DNA of 64,000 nucleotides from Elymus sibiricus. Lineage: Eukaryota > Streptophyta > Magnoliopsida > Poales > Poaceae. The stretch is taken from the NCBI GenBank assembly GCA_039707655.1, contig CM077673.1, forward strand, positions 382,001 through 446,000, written 5' to 3'. A program made the translations under genes and the position numbers. Under the pieces are notes generated by a model, which was given only the letters and a program-made list of their open reading frames with translations, had not been told where the DNA came from and ran no database searches. Shown piece after piece: positions 13,163-26,267 of the stretch; position 1 is the first letter of the stretch; the number at the start of each line of letters is the position of its first letter.

Positions 13163-16100
13163 ATGGCAGTCCTTGAAAGAACTTCATTTTCCCGTGACGC
13201 TTTTTGCCTGACCGCCCCGAAATTTTGTTTCCTCGATAGTGGAGATATTGTTTCCACATATATGTTGACCGATGCCAGGAATGCACTTTCGTTCCTTGCT
13301 GTCACACACATATGTTACAGCATGTCACACGGCGAAAACAAGGAGAATAAGGCATATAGCCGCTGGATTTTCTTGAATTTACGGCCAAATAGGATTGCCC
13401 GGATCATAAATCATCTGCAGAAAGCTATGTTTGCCCCTACCAGGGGGACTAATGTCTATAATCAACGTAATCTCTCGAATTTCCTTCAAAAGGAGGTGCC
13501 ACTTGGTGTCGAAACTTGTCCGAAAAACAGCGGCGAATGATGTTCTTTGACTTTCAGGCCCAAAAAGTCCTGCTTAAGATCGAATTTGAGGGTACACCAG
13601 GCATCCTGGCGCAAGCGGGGAGTATTTTATAGATTCGCACGCTCGCCGCGAGCATTTTGAGTAATTGTGGGTCCGAAACGGACACCGAATGACAAAGTTA
13701 TGACCATTTTAGTGAACACCGGTCCATTTTATGGCAGTCCTTGAAAGAACTTCATTTTCCCATGACGTATTTTGCCTCACCGCCCCGAAATTTTGTGTCC
13801 TTGATAGTGGAGATATTGTTTCCACATATATATTGACCGATGCCAGGAATGCCCTTTCGTTCTTGGCTGTCACACACATAAGTTACAGCATGTCACACGG
13901 CGAAAACAAGGAGAATAAGGCATATAGCCGCTGGATTTTCTTGAATTTACGGCCAAATTGGATTGCCCGGATCATAGAGCATCTCCAGAAAGCTACGTTT
14001 GTCCCTACCAGGGGGACTCATGTCTATAATCAACGTAATCTTTCGATTTTCCTTCAAAAGGAAGTGCCAATGGGGTGAGAAACTTGTCCGGAAAACAGCG
14101 GCGAATGATGTTCTTTGACTTTCAGGCCCAAAACGTCCTGCTTAAGGCCAAAATTGAGGGTACTCCGAGCATCCTGGCGCAAGCAGGGAGTATTTTCTAG
14201 ATTCACACACTCGCCGCGAGCATTTTGAGTACTTGTGGGTCCGAAACGGACACCGAATGACAAAGTTATGAGCGTTTTAGTGAACACTGGTCCATTTTAG
14301 GGCAGTCCTTGAAAAACTTCATTTTCCCGTGACGCTTTTTGCCTCACCGCCCCAAAATTTTGTGTCCTCAATAGTGGATATATTGTTTCCATATATATAT
14401 TGACCGATGCCAGGAATGCTCTTTCGTTCTTGGCTGTCACAGACATAAGTTACATCATGTCACACGGCGAAAACAAGGAGAATAAGGCATATAGCCGCTG
14501 GATTTTCTTCAATTTACGACCAAATGGGATTGCCCGGATCATAGAGCATCTATAGAAAGCTACGTTTGTCCCTACCAGGGGGACTAATGTCTATAATCAA
14601 TGTAATCTCTCAAATTTCCTTCAAAAGGAAGTGCCAATGGCTCGATAAACTTGTCCGAAAAACAGCGGCGAATGATGTTCTTTGACTTTCAGTCCCAAAA
14701 AGTCCTGCTTAAGGCCGAATTTGAGGGTACTCCGGGCATCCTGGTGCAAGCAGGCATTATTTTCTGGATGCACACGCTCGCTGCGAGCATTTTGAGTACT
14801 TGTGGGTCCGAAACGGACACCGAATGACAAAGTTATGACCGTTTTAGTGAACACCGGTCCATTTTATGGCAGTCCTTGAAAGAACTTCATTTTCCCTTGA
14901 CGCTTTTTGCCTCACCGCCCTGAAATTTTGTGTCCTTGATAGTGGAGATATTGGTTCCACATATATATTGACCGATGCCAGGAATGCCCTTTCGTTCTTG
15001 GCTGTCACACACATAAGTTAAAGCATGTCACACCTCAAAAACAAGGAGAATAAGGCATATAGCCACTGGATTTTCTTGAATTTACGGCCAAATGGGATTG
15101 CCCGGATCATAGAGCATCTATAGAAAGCTACGTTTGTCCCTACCAGGGGGACTAATGTCTATAATCAACGTAATCTCTCGAATTTCCTTCAAAAGGAAGT
15201 GCCAATGGGTTGAGAAACTTGCCCGAAAAACAGCGGCGAACGATGTTCTTTGACTTTCAGGCCCAAAAAGTCCTGCTTAAGGCCGAATTTGGGGGTACTC
15301 CGAGCATCCTGGCGCAAGTGGAGAGTATTTTCTAGATTCGCAAGCTCGCCGCGAGCATTTTGAGTAATTGTCGGTCCGAAACGGACACCGAATGACAAAG
15401 TTATGACCATTTTAGTGAACACTGGTCCATTTTATGGCAGTCCTTGAAAGAACTTCATTTTCCCGTGACGCTTTTTGCCTCACCGCCCTGAAATTTTGTG
15501 TCCTCGAAAGTGGAGATATTGTTTCCACATATATATTGACCAATGCCAGGAATGCCCTTTCGTTCTTGGCTGTCACACACATAAGTTACAGCATGTCACG
15601 CGGCGAAAACAAGGAGAATAAGGCATATAGCCGCTGGATTTTCTTGAATTTACGACCAAATGGGATTGCCCGGATCATAGAGGATCTGCAGAAAGCTAGA
15701 TTTGTCCCTACCAGGGGGACTAATGTCTATAATCAATGTAATCTCTCAAATTTCCTTCAAAAGGAAGTGCCAATGGGTTGATAAACTTGTCCAAAAAACA
15801 GCGGCGAATGATGTTCTTTGACTTTCAGGCCCAAAAAGTCCTGCTTAAGGCCGAATTTGAGGGTACTCCGGGCATCCTGGCGCAAGCGGGGTGTATTTTC
15901 TGGATTCGCATGCTCGCCGCGAGCATTTTCAGTACTTGTGGGTCCGAAACGGACACCGAATGACAAAGTTATGACCGTTTTAGTGAACACCAGTCCATTA
16001 TATGGCAGTCCATGAAAGAACTTCATTTTCCCGTGACGCTTTTGGCCTCACCGCCCCAAAGTTTTGTGTCCTCGATAGTGGAGATATTGTTTCCACATAT

Positions 16101-18038
16101 ATATTGACCGATGCCAGGAATGCCCTTTCATTCTTGGCTGTCACACACATAAGTTACAGCATGTCACACGGCGAAAACAAGGAGAATAAGGCATATAGCC
16201 GCTGGATTTTCTTGAATTTACGGCCAAATGGGATTGCCCGGATCATAGAGCATCTGCAAAAAGCTACGTTTGTCCCTACCAGGGGGGCTAATGTATATAA
16301 TCAACGTAATCTCTCGAATTTCCTTCAAAAGGAAGTGCCAATGGGTTGAGAAACTTGTCCGAAAAACAGCGGCGAATGATGTTCTTTGACTTTTAGGCCC
16401 AAAAAATTCCTACTTAATTCCGAATTTGAGGGTACTTGGGCATCCTGGCGCAAGCAGGCAGTATTTTCTGGATTCGCACGCTCGCCGCGAGCATTTTGAG
16501 TACTTGTGGGTCCGAAACGGACACCGAATGACAAAGTTATGACCGTTTTAGTGAACACCGGTCTATTTTATGGCAGTCCTTGAAAGAACTTCATTTTCCC
16601 GTGACGCTTTTTGCCTCACCGCCCCGAAATTTTGTGTCCTCAATAGTGGAGATATTGTTTCCACATATATATTGACCGATGCCAGGAATGCCCTTTCATT
16701 CTTGGCTATCACACACATAAGTTACAGCATGTCACACGGCGAAAACAAGGGGAATAAGGCATATAGCCGCTGGATTTTCTTGAATTTATGGCCAAATGGG
16801 ATTGCCCGGATCATAGGGCATCTGCAGAAAGCTATGTTTGCGCCTACCAAGGGGACTAATGTCTATAATCAACGTAATCTCTCAAATTTCCTTCAAAAGG
16901 AAGTGCCAATGGGTTGAGAAACCTGTCAGAAAAATAGCGGCGAATGATGTTCTTTGACTTTCAGGCCCCAAAAGTCCTGCTTAAGGCCAAATTTGAGGGT
17001 ACTCTAGTCATCCTGGCGCAAGCGGGGAGTATTTTCTGGATTTGCATGCTTGCCGCGAGCAATTTGAGTACTTGTGTGTCCGAAACGGACACCGAATGAC
17101 AAAGTTATGACCGTTTTAGTGAACACAGGTCCATTTTATGGCAGTCCTTGAAAGAACTTCATTTTCCCGTGACGCTTTTTGCCTGACCGCCCCGAAATTT
17201 TGTTTCCTCGATAGTGGAGATATTGTTTCCACATATATGTTGACCGATGCCAGCAATGCACTTTCGTTCCTTGCTGTCACACACATATGTTACAGCATGT
17301 CACGGATGATGTTCTTTGCCTTTCAGGCCCTAAAAGTCCTGCTTAAAGCCGCAAGCGAGGAGTAGTTTCTAGATTCGCATGCTCGCCACGAGCATTTTGA
17401 GTACTTGTGGGTCCGAAACAGACACCGAATGACAAAGTTATAACCGTTTTATTGAACACCGATCCATTTTATGGCAGTCCTTGAAAGAACTTCATTTTCC
17501 CGTGACGCTTTTGGACTCACCGCCCCGAAATTTTGTGTCCTCTATAGTGGAGATATTGTTTCCACATATATATTGACCGATGCCAGGAATGCCCTTTCAT
17601 TCTTGGCTATCACACACATAAGTTACAGCATGTCACACGGCGAAAACAAGGGGAATAAGGCATATAGCCGCTGGATTTTCTTGAATTTATGGCCAAATGG
17701 GATTGCCCGGATCATAGGGCATCTGCAGAAAGCTATGTTTGCGCCTACCAAGGGGACTAATGTCTATAATCAATGTAATCTCTCAAATTTCCTTCAAAAG
17801 GAAGTGCCAATGGGTTGAGAAACCTGTCAGAAAAATAGCGGCGAATGATGTTCTTTGACTTTCAGGCCCCAAAAGTCCTGCTTAAGGCCAAATTTGAGGG
17901 TACTCTAGTCATCCTGGCGCAAGTGGGGAGTATTTTCTGGATTTGCATGCTTGCCGCGAGCATTTTGAGTACTTGTGTGTCCGAAACGGACACCGAATGA
18001 CAAAGTTATGACCGTTTTAGTGAACACAGGTCCATTTT
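13163..18038 (+). repeat. Higher-order repeat block C (4876 bp), contracted version of block A
   Basis: The order is a (13163), b (13731), c (14299), d (14866), e (15434), f (16002), h (16570), i truncated (17138) and j (17471). Type g is missing. The tail of the monomer at 16002 carries the 'cctacttaattccg' variant shared by f and g, and the next monomer starts directly as type h. This is consistent with loss of one monomer by exchange between the similar f and g copies. The block ends where another type a begins at 18039. Confidence 0.88.
17138..17470 (+). repeat. Truncated satellite monomer (type i, 333 bp), copy 3
   Basis: It has the same deletion structure as the copies at 4551 and 12262 and a private substitution ('gatgccagcaatgc' instead of 'gatgccaggaatgc'). 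It marks the end of block C. Confidence 0.9.
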
Positions 18039-19391
18039 ATGGCAGTCCTTGAAAGAACTTCATTTTCCCGTGACGCTTTTTGCCTGACCGCCCCGAAATT
18101 TTGTTTCCTCGATAGTGGAGATATTGTTTCCACATATATGTTGACCGATGCCAGGAATGCACTTTCGTTCCTTGCTGTCACACACATATGTTACAGCATG
18201 TCACACGGCGAAAACAAGGAGAATAAGGCATATAGCCGCTGGATTTTCTTGAATTTACGGCCAAATAGGATTACCCGGATCATAAATCATCTGCAGAAAG
18301 CTATGTTTGCCCCTACCAGGGGGACTAATGTCTATAATCAACGTAATCTCTCGAATTTCCTTCAAAAGGAGGTGCCACTTGGTGTCGAAACTTGTCCGAA
18401 AAACAGCGGCGAATGATGTTCTTTGACTTTCAGGCCCAAAAAGTCCTGCTTAAGATCGAATTTGAGGGTACACCAGGCATCCTGGCGCAAGCGGGGAGTA
18501 TTTTATAGATTCGCACGCTCGCCGCGAGCATTTTGAGTAATTGTGGGTCCGAAACGGACACCGAATGACAAAGTTATGACCATTTTAGTGAACACCGGTC
18601 CATTTTATGGCAGTCCTTGAAAGAACTTCATTTTCCCATGACGTATTTTGCCTCACCGCCCCAAAATTTTGTGTCCTTGATAGTGGAGATATTGTTTCCA
18701 CATATATATTGACCGATGCCAGGAATGCCCTTTCGTTCTTGGCTGTCACACACATAAGTTACAGCATGTCACACGGCGAAAACAAGGAGAATAAGGCATA
18801 TAGCCGCTGGATTTTCTTGAATTTACGGCCAAATGGGATTGCCCGGATCATAGAGCATCTCCAGAAAGCTACGTTTGTCCCTACCAGGGGGACTCATGTC
18901 TATAATCAACGTAATCTTTCGATTTTCCTTCAAAAGGAAGTGCCAATGGGGTGAGAAACTTGTCCGGAAAACAGCGGCGAATGATGTTCTTTGACTTTCA
19001 GGCCCAAAACGTCCTGCTTAAGGCCAAAATTGAGGGTACTCCGAGCATCCTGGCGCAAGAAGGGAGTATTTTCTAGATTCACACACTCGCCGCGAGCATT
19101 TTGAGTACTTGTGGGTCCGAAACGGACACCGAATGACAAAGTTATGACCGTTTTAGTGAACACTGGTCCAGTTTAGGGCAGTCCTTGAAAGAACTTCATT
19201 TTCCCGTGACGCTTTTTGCCTCACCGCCCTAAAATTTTGTGTCCTCAATAGTGGAGATATTGTTTCCATATATATATTGACCGATTCCAGGAATGCCCTT
19301 TCGTTCTTGGCTGTCACACACATAAGTTACAGCATGTCACACGGCGAAAACAAGGAGAATAAGGCATATAGCCGCTGGATTTTCTTGAATT

Positions 19392-20061
19392 CGGATGTAA
19401 CTTTTCGCGTAGATGCTTTTTCATATAAAAAACTTTTTCATCGGAGTTCGTATGCAAAAGTTATGCCCATTTTACAAATTCTCAAGAGATTTTGCAAAAA
19501 AAGTCGAAATTCATGTTTGTAAATTTTGCGTACAACTAGACCACAAATCATATGGGAATCTTATTTTTTTTTTATTTTTTTGATATTTCTATCATTTTCT
19601 TTTATTTTTTTAAAACTGAAAAGGCGGTCCACGGGGGGGGGGGGGGTGTGCATTTGGTGAACCAGGGTTACTAATGGCGCACCACCCACAAATGCGCCAT
19701 TAGTAACCCTGATTACTAATGGCGCACCAGCTTGAGGTGCGCCATTAGTAGTTTTGCAAAAAAAAATTATATATATATATATAGTATATATATAGTAATG
19801 GCGCACTGTGTTGGAGGTGCGCCATTACTAGTTAAACTAGTAATGGCGCACTCTACCATGGTGCGCCATTAGTATTTTTGGAAAACTAAATAAATAAAAA
19901 AATTGTTACTAATGGCGCACCGTGGGTCCGGTGCGCCATTAGTGTCTACCACACTAATGGCGCACCAACTCATGGTGCGCCATTACTATATAGTAGTGGC
20001 GCACCAAGTGTCTGGTGCGCCATTAGTGGCCATATCATCTATAGCCCTTTTCCTAGTAGTG
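19392..20061 (-). mobile_element. Truncated CACTA-type DNA transposon fragment, copy 1
   Basis: Foreign sequence starts after 'ttcttgaatt' and ends before 'cgaatgacaaag', replacing about 306 bp of satellite. Read on the minus strand, the right end begins with CACTACTAGGAAAAGG, a CACTA-superfamily terminus (20046-20061). Next to it are seven tandem inverted repeats built on 'actaatggcgcacc' (about 19664-20028). The first has 18-bp perfect arms at 19664-19681 and 19693-19710. There is also a G14 tract at 19633-19646 and an AT-rich (TA)n stretch near 19769-19793. The left end has no CACTA motif, so the transposase region and the other terminus are missing. It cannot move by itself. Confidence 0.85.
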
Positions 20062-21459
20062 CGAATGACAAAGTTATGACCGTTTTAGTGAACACAGGTC
20101 CATTTTATGGCAGTCCTTGAAAGAACTTCATTTTCCCGTGACGCTTTTTGCCTGACCGCCCCGAAATTTTGTTTCCTCGATAGTGGAGATATTGTTTCCA
20201 CATATATGTTGACCGATGCCAGGAATGCACTTTCGTTCCTTGCTGTCACACACATATGTTACAGCATGTCACACGGCGAAAACAAGGAGAATAAGGCATA
20301 TAGCCGCTGGATTTTCTTGAATTTACGGCCAAATAGGATTACCCGGATCATAAATCATCTGCAGAAAGCTATGTTTGCCCCTACCAGGGGGACTAATGTC
20401 TATAATCAACGTAATCTCTCGAATTTCCTTCAAAAGGAGGTGCCACTTGGTGTCGAAACTTGTCCGAAAAACAGCGGCGAATGATGTTCTTTGACTTTCA
20501 GGCCCAAAAAGTCCTGCTTAAGATCGAATTTGAGGGTACACCAGGCATCCTGGCGCAAGCGGGGAGTATTTTATAGATTCGCACGCTCGCCGCGAGCATT
20601 TTGAGTAATTGTGGGTCCGAAACGGACACCGAATGACAAAGTTATGACCATTTTAGTGAACACCGGTCCATTTTATGGCAGTCCTTGAAAGAACTTCATT
20701 TTCCCATGACGTATTTTGCCTCACCGCCCCAAAATTTTGTGTCCTTGATAGTGGAGATATTGTTTCCACATATATATTGACCGATGCCAGGAATGCCCTT
20801 TCGTTCTTGGCTGTCACACACATAAGTTACAGCATGTCACACGGCGAAAACAAGGAGAATAAGGCATATAGCCGCTGGATTTTCTTGAATTTACGGCCAA
20901 ATGGGATTGCCCGGATCATAGAGCATCTCCAGAAAGCTACGTTTGTCCCTACCAGGGGGACTCATGTCTATAATCAACGTAATCTTTCGATTTTCCTTCA
21001 AAAGGAAGTGCCAATGGGGTGAGAAACTTGTCCGGAAAACAGCGGCGAATGATGTTCTTTGACTTTCAGGCCCAAAACGTCCTGCTTAAGGCCAAAATTG
21101 AGGGTACTCCGAGCATCCTGGCGCAAGAAGGGAGTATTTTCTAGATTCACACACTCGCCGCGAGCATTTTGAGTACTTGTGGGTCCGAAACGGACACCGA
21201 ATGACAAAGTTATGACCGTTTTAGTGAACACTGGTCCAGTTTAGGGCAGTCCTTGAAAGAACTTCATTTTCCCGTGACGCTTTTTGCCTCACCGCCCTAA
21301 AATTTTGTGTCCTCAATAGTGGAGATATTGTTTCCATATATATATTGACCGATTCCAGGAATGCCCTTTCGTTCTTGGCTGTCACACACATAAGTTACAG
21401 CATGTCACACGGCGAAAACAAGGAGAATAAGGCATATAGCCGCTGGATTTTCTTGAATT

Positions 21460-22129
21460 CGGATGTAACTTTTCGCGTAGATGCTTTTTCATATAAAAAA
21501 CTTTTTCATCGGAGTTCGTATGCAAAAGTTATGCCCATTTTACAAATTCTCAAGAGATTTTGCAAAAAAAGTCGAAATTCATGTTTGTAAATTTTGCGTA
21601 CAACTAGACCACAAATCATATGGGAATCTTATTTTTTTTTTATTTTTTTGATATTTCTATCATTTTCTTTTATTTTTTTAAAACTGAAAAGGCGGTCCAC
21701 GGGGGGGGGGGGGGTGTGCATTTGGTGAACCAGGGTTACTAATGGCGCACCACCCACAAATGCGCCATTAGTAACCCTGATTACTAATGGCGCACCAGCT
21801 TGAGGTGCGCCATTAGTAGTTTTGCAAAAAAAAATTATATATATATATATAGTATATATATAGTAATGGCGCACTGTGTTGGAGGTGCGCCATTACTAGT
21901 TAAACTAGTAATGGCGCACTCTACCATGGTGCGCCATTAGTATTTTTGGAAAACTAAATAAATAAAAAAATTGTTACTAATGGCGCACCGTGGGTCCGGT
22001 GCGCCATTAGTGTCTACCACACTAATGGCGCACCAACTCATGGTGCGCCATTACTATATAGTAGTGGCGCACCAAGTGTCTGGTGCGCCATTAGTGGCCA
22101 TATCATCTATAGCCCTTTTCCTAGTAGTG
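21460..22129 (-). mobile_element. Truncated CACTA-type fragment, copy 2
   Basis: It lies exactly 2068 bp after copy 1 and appears the same length (670 bp), with the same junctions, the same G14 tract and the same A/T-tract variants. This indicates duplication of the whole 2.07-kb unit and not an independent insertion. Confidence 0.85.
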
Positions 22130-23527
22130 CGAATGACAAAGTTATGACCGTTTTAGTGAACACAGGTCCATTTTATGGCAGTCCTTGAAAGAACTTCATT
22201 TTCCCGTGACGCTTTTTGCCTGACCGCCCCGAAATTTTGTTTCCTCGATAGTGGAGATATTGTTTCCACATATATGTTGACCGATGCCAGGAATGCACTT
22301 TCGTTCCTTGCTGTCACACACATATGTTACAGCATGTCACACGGCGAAAACAAGGAGAATAAGGCATATAGCCGCTGGATTTTCTTGAATTTACGGCCAA
22401 ATAAGATTGCCCGGATCATAAATCATCTGCAGAAAGCTATGTTTGCCCCTACCAGGGGGACTAATGTCTATAATCAACGTAATCTCTCGAATTTCCTTCA
22501 AAAGGAGGTGCCACTTGGTGTCGAAACTTGTCCGAAAAACAGCGGCGAATGATGTTCTTTGACTTTCAGGCCCAAAAAGTCCTGCTTAAGATCGAATTTG
22601 AGGGTACACCAGGCATCCTGGCGCAAGCGGGGAGTATTTTATAGATTCGCACGCTCGCCGCGAGCATTTTGAGTAATTGTGGGTCCGAAACGGACACCGA
22701 ATGACAAAGTTATGACCATTTTAGTGAACACCGGTCCATTTTATGGCAGTCCTTGAAAGAACTTCATTTTCCCATGACGTATTTTGCCTCACCGCCCCGA
22801 AATTTTGTGTCCTTGATAGTGGAGATATTGTTTCCACATATATATTGACCGATGCCAGGAATGCCCTTTCGTTCTTGGCTGTCACACACATAAGTTACAG
22901 CATGTCACACGGCGAAAACAAGGAGAATAAGGCATATAGCCGCTGGATTTTCTTGAATTTACGGCCAAATGGGATTGCCCGGATCATAGAGCATCTCCAG
23001 AAAGCTACGTTTGTCCCTACCAGGGGGACTCATGTCTATAATCAACGTAATCTTTCGATTTTCCTTCAAAAGGAAGTGCCAATGGGGTGAGAAACTTGTC
23101 CGGAAAACAGCGGCGAATGATGTTCTTTGACTTTCAGGCCCAAAACGTCCTGCTTAAGGCCAAAATTGAGGGTACTCCGAGCATCCTGGCGCAAGCAGGG
23201 AGTATTTTCTAGATTCACACACTCGCCGCGAGCATTTTGAGTACTTGTGGGTCCGAAACGGACACCGAATGACAAAGTTATGACCGTTTTAGTGAACACT
23301 GGTCCAGTTTAGGGCAGTCCTTGAAAGAACTTCATTTTCCCGTGACGCTTTTTGCCTCACCGCCCTAAAATTTTGTGTCCTCAATAGTGGAGATATTGTT
23401 TCCATATATATATTGACCGATTCCAGGAATGCCCTTTCGTTCTTGGCTGTCACACACATAAGTTACAGCATGTCACACGGCGAAAACAAGGAGAATAAGG
23501 CATATAGCCGCTGGATTTTCTTGAATT

Positions 23528-24199
23528 TGGATGTAACTTTTCGCGTAGATGCTTTTTCATATAAAAAACTTTTTCATCGGAGTTCGTATGCAAAAGTTAT
23601 GCCCATTTTACAAATTCTCAAGAGATTTTGCAAAAAAAGTCGAAATTCATGTTTGTAAATTTTGCGTACAACTAGACCACAAATCATATGGGAATCTTAT
23701 TTTTTTTTTTATTTTTTTGACATTTCTATCATTTTCTTTTATTTTTTTAAAACTGAAAAGGCGGTCCACGGGGGGGGTGGGGTGTGCATTTGGTGAACCA
23801 GGGTTACTAATGGCGCACCACCCACAAATGCGCCATTAGTAACCCTGATTACTAATGGCGCACCAGCTTGAGGTGCGCCATTAGTAGTTTTGCAAAAAAA
23901 AATTATATATATATATATATAGTATATATATAGTAATGGCGCACTGTGTTGGAGGTGCGCCATTACTAGTTAAACTAGTAATGGCGCACTCTACCATGGT
24001 GCGCCATTAGTATTTTTGGAAAAGTAAAAAAATAAAAAAATTGTTACTAATGGCGCACCGTGGGTCCGGTGCGCCATTAGTGTCTACCACAGTAATGGCG
24101 CACCAACTCATGGTGCGCCATTACTATATAGTAGTGGCGCACCAAGTGTCTGGTGCGCCATTAGTGGCCATATCATCTATAGCCCTTTTCCTAGTAGTG
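23528..24199 (-). mobile_element. Truncated CACTA-type fragment, copy 3
   Basis: Same junctions as copy 1, with 'gaatttgg' instead of 'gaattcgg' at the left edge. The poly-G tract is interrupted (G8, T, G4). 'gacatttctatc', 'aaaagtaaaaaaataaa' and 'ccacagtaatgg' replace the copy 1 variants. The last three are shared with copy 5. Confidence 0.85.
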
Positions 24200-25597
24200 C
24201 GAATGACAAAGTTATGACCGTTTTAGTGAACACAGGTCCATTTTATGGCAGTCCTTGAAAGAACTTCATTTTCCCGTGACGCTTTTTGCCTGACCGCCCC
24301 GAAATTTTGTTTCCTCGATAGTGGAGATATTGTTTCCACATATATGTTGACCGATGCCAGGAATGCACTTTCGTTCCTTGCTGTCACACACATATGTTAC
24401 AGCATGTCACACGGCGAAAACAAGGAGAATAAGGCATATAGCCGCTGGATTTTCTTGAATTTACGGCCAAATAGGATTGCCCGGATCATAAATCATCTGC
24501 AGAAAGCTATGTTTGCCCCTACCAGGGGGACTAATGTCTATAATCAACGTAATCTCTCGAATTTCCTTCAAAAGGAGGTGCCACTTGGTGTCGAAACTTG
24601 TCCGAAAAACAGCGGCGAATGATGTTCTTTGACTTTCAGGCACAAAAAGTCCTGCTTAAGATCGAATTTGAGGGTACACCAGGCATCCTGGCGCAAGCGG
24701 GGAGTATTTTATAGATTCGCACGCTCGCCGCGAGCATTTTGAGTAATTGTGGGTCCGAAATGGACACCGAATGACAAAGTTATGACCATTTTAGTGAACA
24801 CCGGTCCATTTTATGGCAGTCCTTGAAAGAACTTCATTTTCCCATGACGTATTTTGCCTCACCGCCCCGAAATTTTGTGTCCTTGATAGTGGAGATATTG
24901 TTTCCACATATATATTGACCGATGCCAGGAATGCCCTTTCGTTCTTGGCTGTCACACACATAAGTTACAGCATGTCACACGGCGAAAACAAGGAGAATAA
25001 GGCATATAGCCGCTGGATTTTCTTGAATTTACGGCCAAATGGGATTGCCCGGATCATAGAGCATCTCCAGAAAGCTACGTTTGTCCCTACCAGGGGGACT
25101 CATGTCTATAATCAACGTAATCTTTCGATTTTCCTTCAAAAGGAAGTGCCAATGGGGTGAGAAACTTGTCCGGAAAACAGCGGCGAATGATGTTCTTTGA
25201 CTTTCAGGCCCAAAACGTCCTGCTTAAGGCCAAAATTGAGGGTACTCCGAGCATCCTGGCGCAAGAAGGGAGTATTTTCTAGATTCACACACTCGCCGCG
25301 AGCATTTTGAGTACTTGTGGGTCCGAAACGGACACCGAATGACAAAGTTATGACCGTTTTAGTGAACACTGGTCCAGTTTAGGGCAGTCCTTGAAAGAAC
25401 TTCATTTTCCCGTGACGCTTTTTGCCTCACCGCCCTAAAATTTTGTGTCCTCAATAGTGGAGATATTGTTTCCATATATATATTGACCGATTCCAGGAAT
25501 GCCCTTTCGTTCTTGGCTGTCACACACATAAGTTACAGCATGTCACACGGCGAAAACAAGGAGAATAAGGCATATAGCCGCTGGATTTTCTTGAATT

Positions 25598-26267
25598 CGG
25601 ATGTAACTTTTCGCGTAGATGCTTTTTCATATAAAAAACTTTTTCATCGGAGTTCGTATGCAAAAGTTATGCCCATTTTACAAATTCTCAAGAGATTTTG
25701 CAAAAAAAGTCGAAATTCATGTTTGTAAATTTTGCGTACAACTAGACCACAAATCATATGGGAATCTTATTTTTTTTTTATTTTTTTGATATTTCTATCA
25801 TTTTCTTTTATTTTTTTAAAACTGAAAAGGCGGTCCACGGGGGGGGGGGGGGTGTGCATTTGGTGAACCAGGGTTACTAATGGCGCACCACCCACAAATG
25901 CGCCATTAGTAACCCTGATTACTAATGGCGCACCAGCTTGAGGTGCGCCATTAGTAGTTTTGCAAAAAAAAATTATATATATATATATAGTATATATATA
26001 GTAATGGCGCACTGTGTTGGAGGTGCGCCATTACTAGTTAAACTAGTAATGGCGCACTCTACCATGGTGCGCCATTAGTATTTTTGGAAAACTAAATAAA
26101 TAAAAAAATTGTTACTAATGGCGCACCGTGGGTCCGGTGCGCCATTAGTGTCTACCACACTAATGGCGCACCAACTCATGGTGCGCCATTACTATATAGT
26201 AGTGGCGCACCAAGTGTCTGGTGCGCCATTAGTGGCCATATCATCTATAGCCCTTTTCCTAGTAGTG
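25598..26267 (-). mobile_element. Truncated CACTA-type fragment, copy 4
   Basis: The variants match copies 1 and 2 (G14, 'gatatttctatc', 'aaaactaaataaataaa'). The preceding type b monomer also has the 'gcgcaagaaggg' variant of units 1 and 2, so this half of unit 4 derives from the unit 1/2 lineage. Confidence 0.85.

Noticed and set aside
19561..19806. Short frames across the CACTA fragments (81-99 codons, with 'GAPLVTLVHQMHTPPPP')
   Set aside because: They translate hairpin, poly-G and poly-T DNA. Length and sequence change with homopolymer length, so they are not genes.
19664..20028. Regularly spaced repeats looking like a CRISPR array
   Set aside because: The repeats are inverted hairpins of unequal spacing within a CACTA subterminal region of a plant genome, with no unique spacers and no cas genes.
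19392..20061. Independent CACTA insertions at seven sites
   Set aside because: All seven have identical junctions and the same truncation, which independent insertions would not give. One capture and later amplification explains them.
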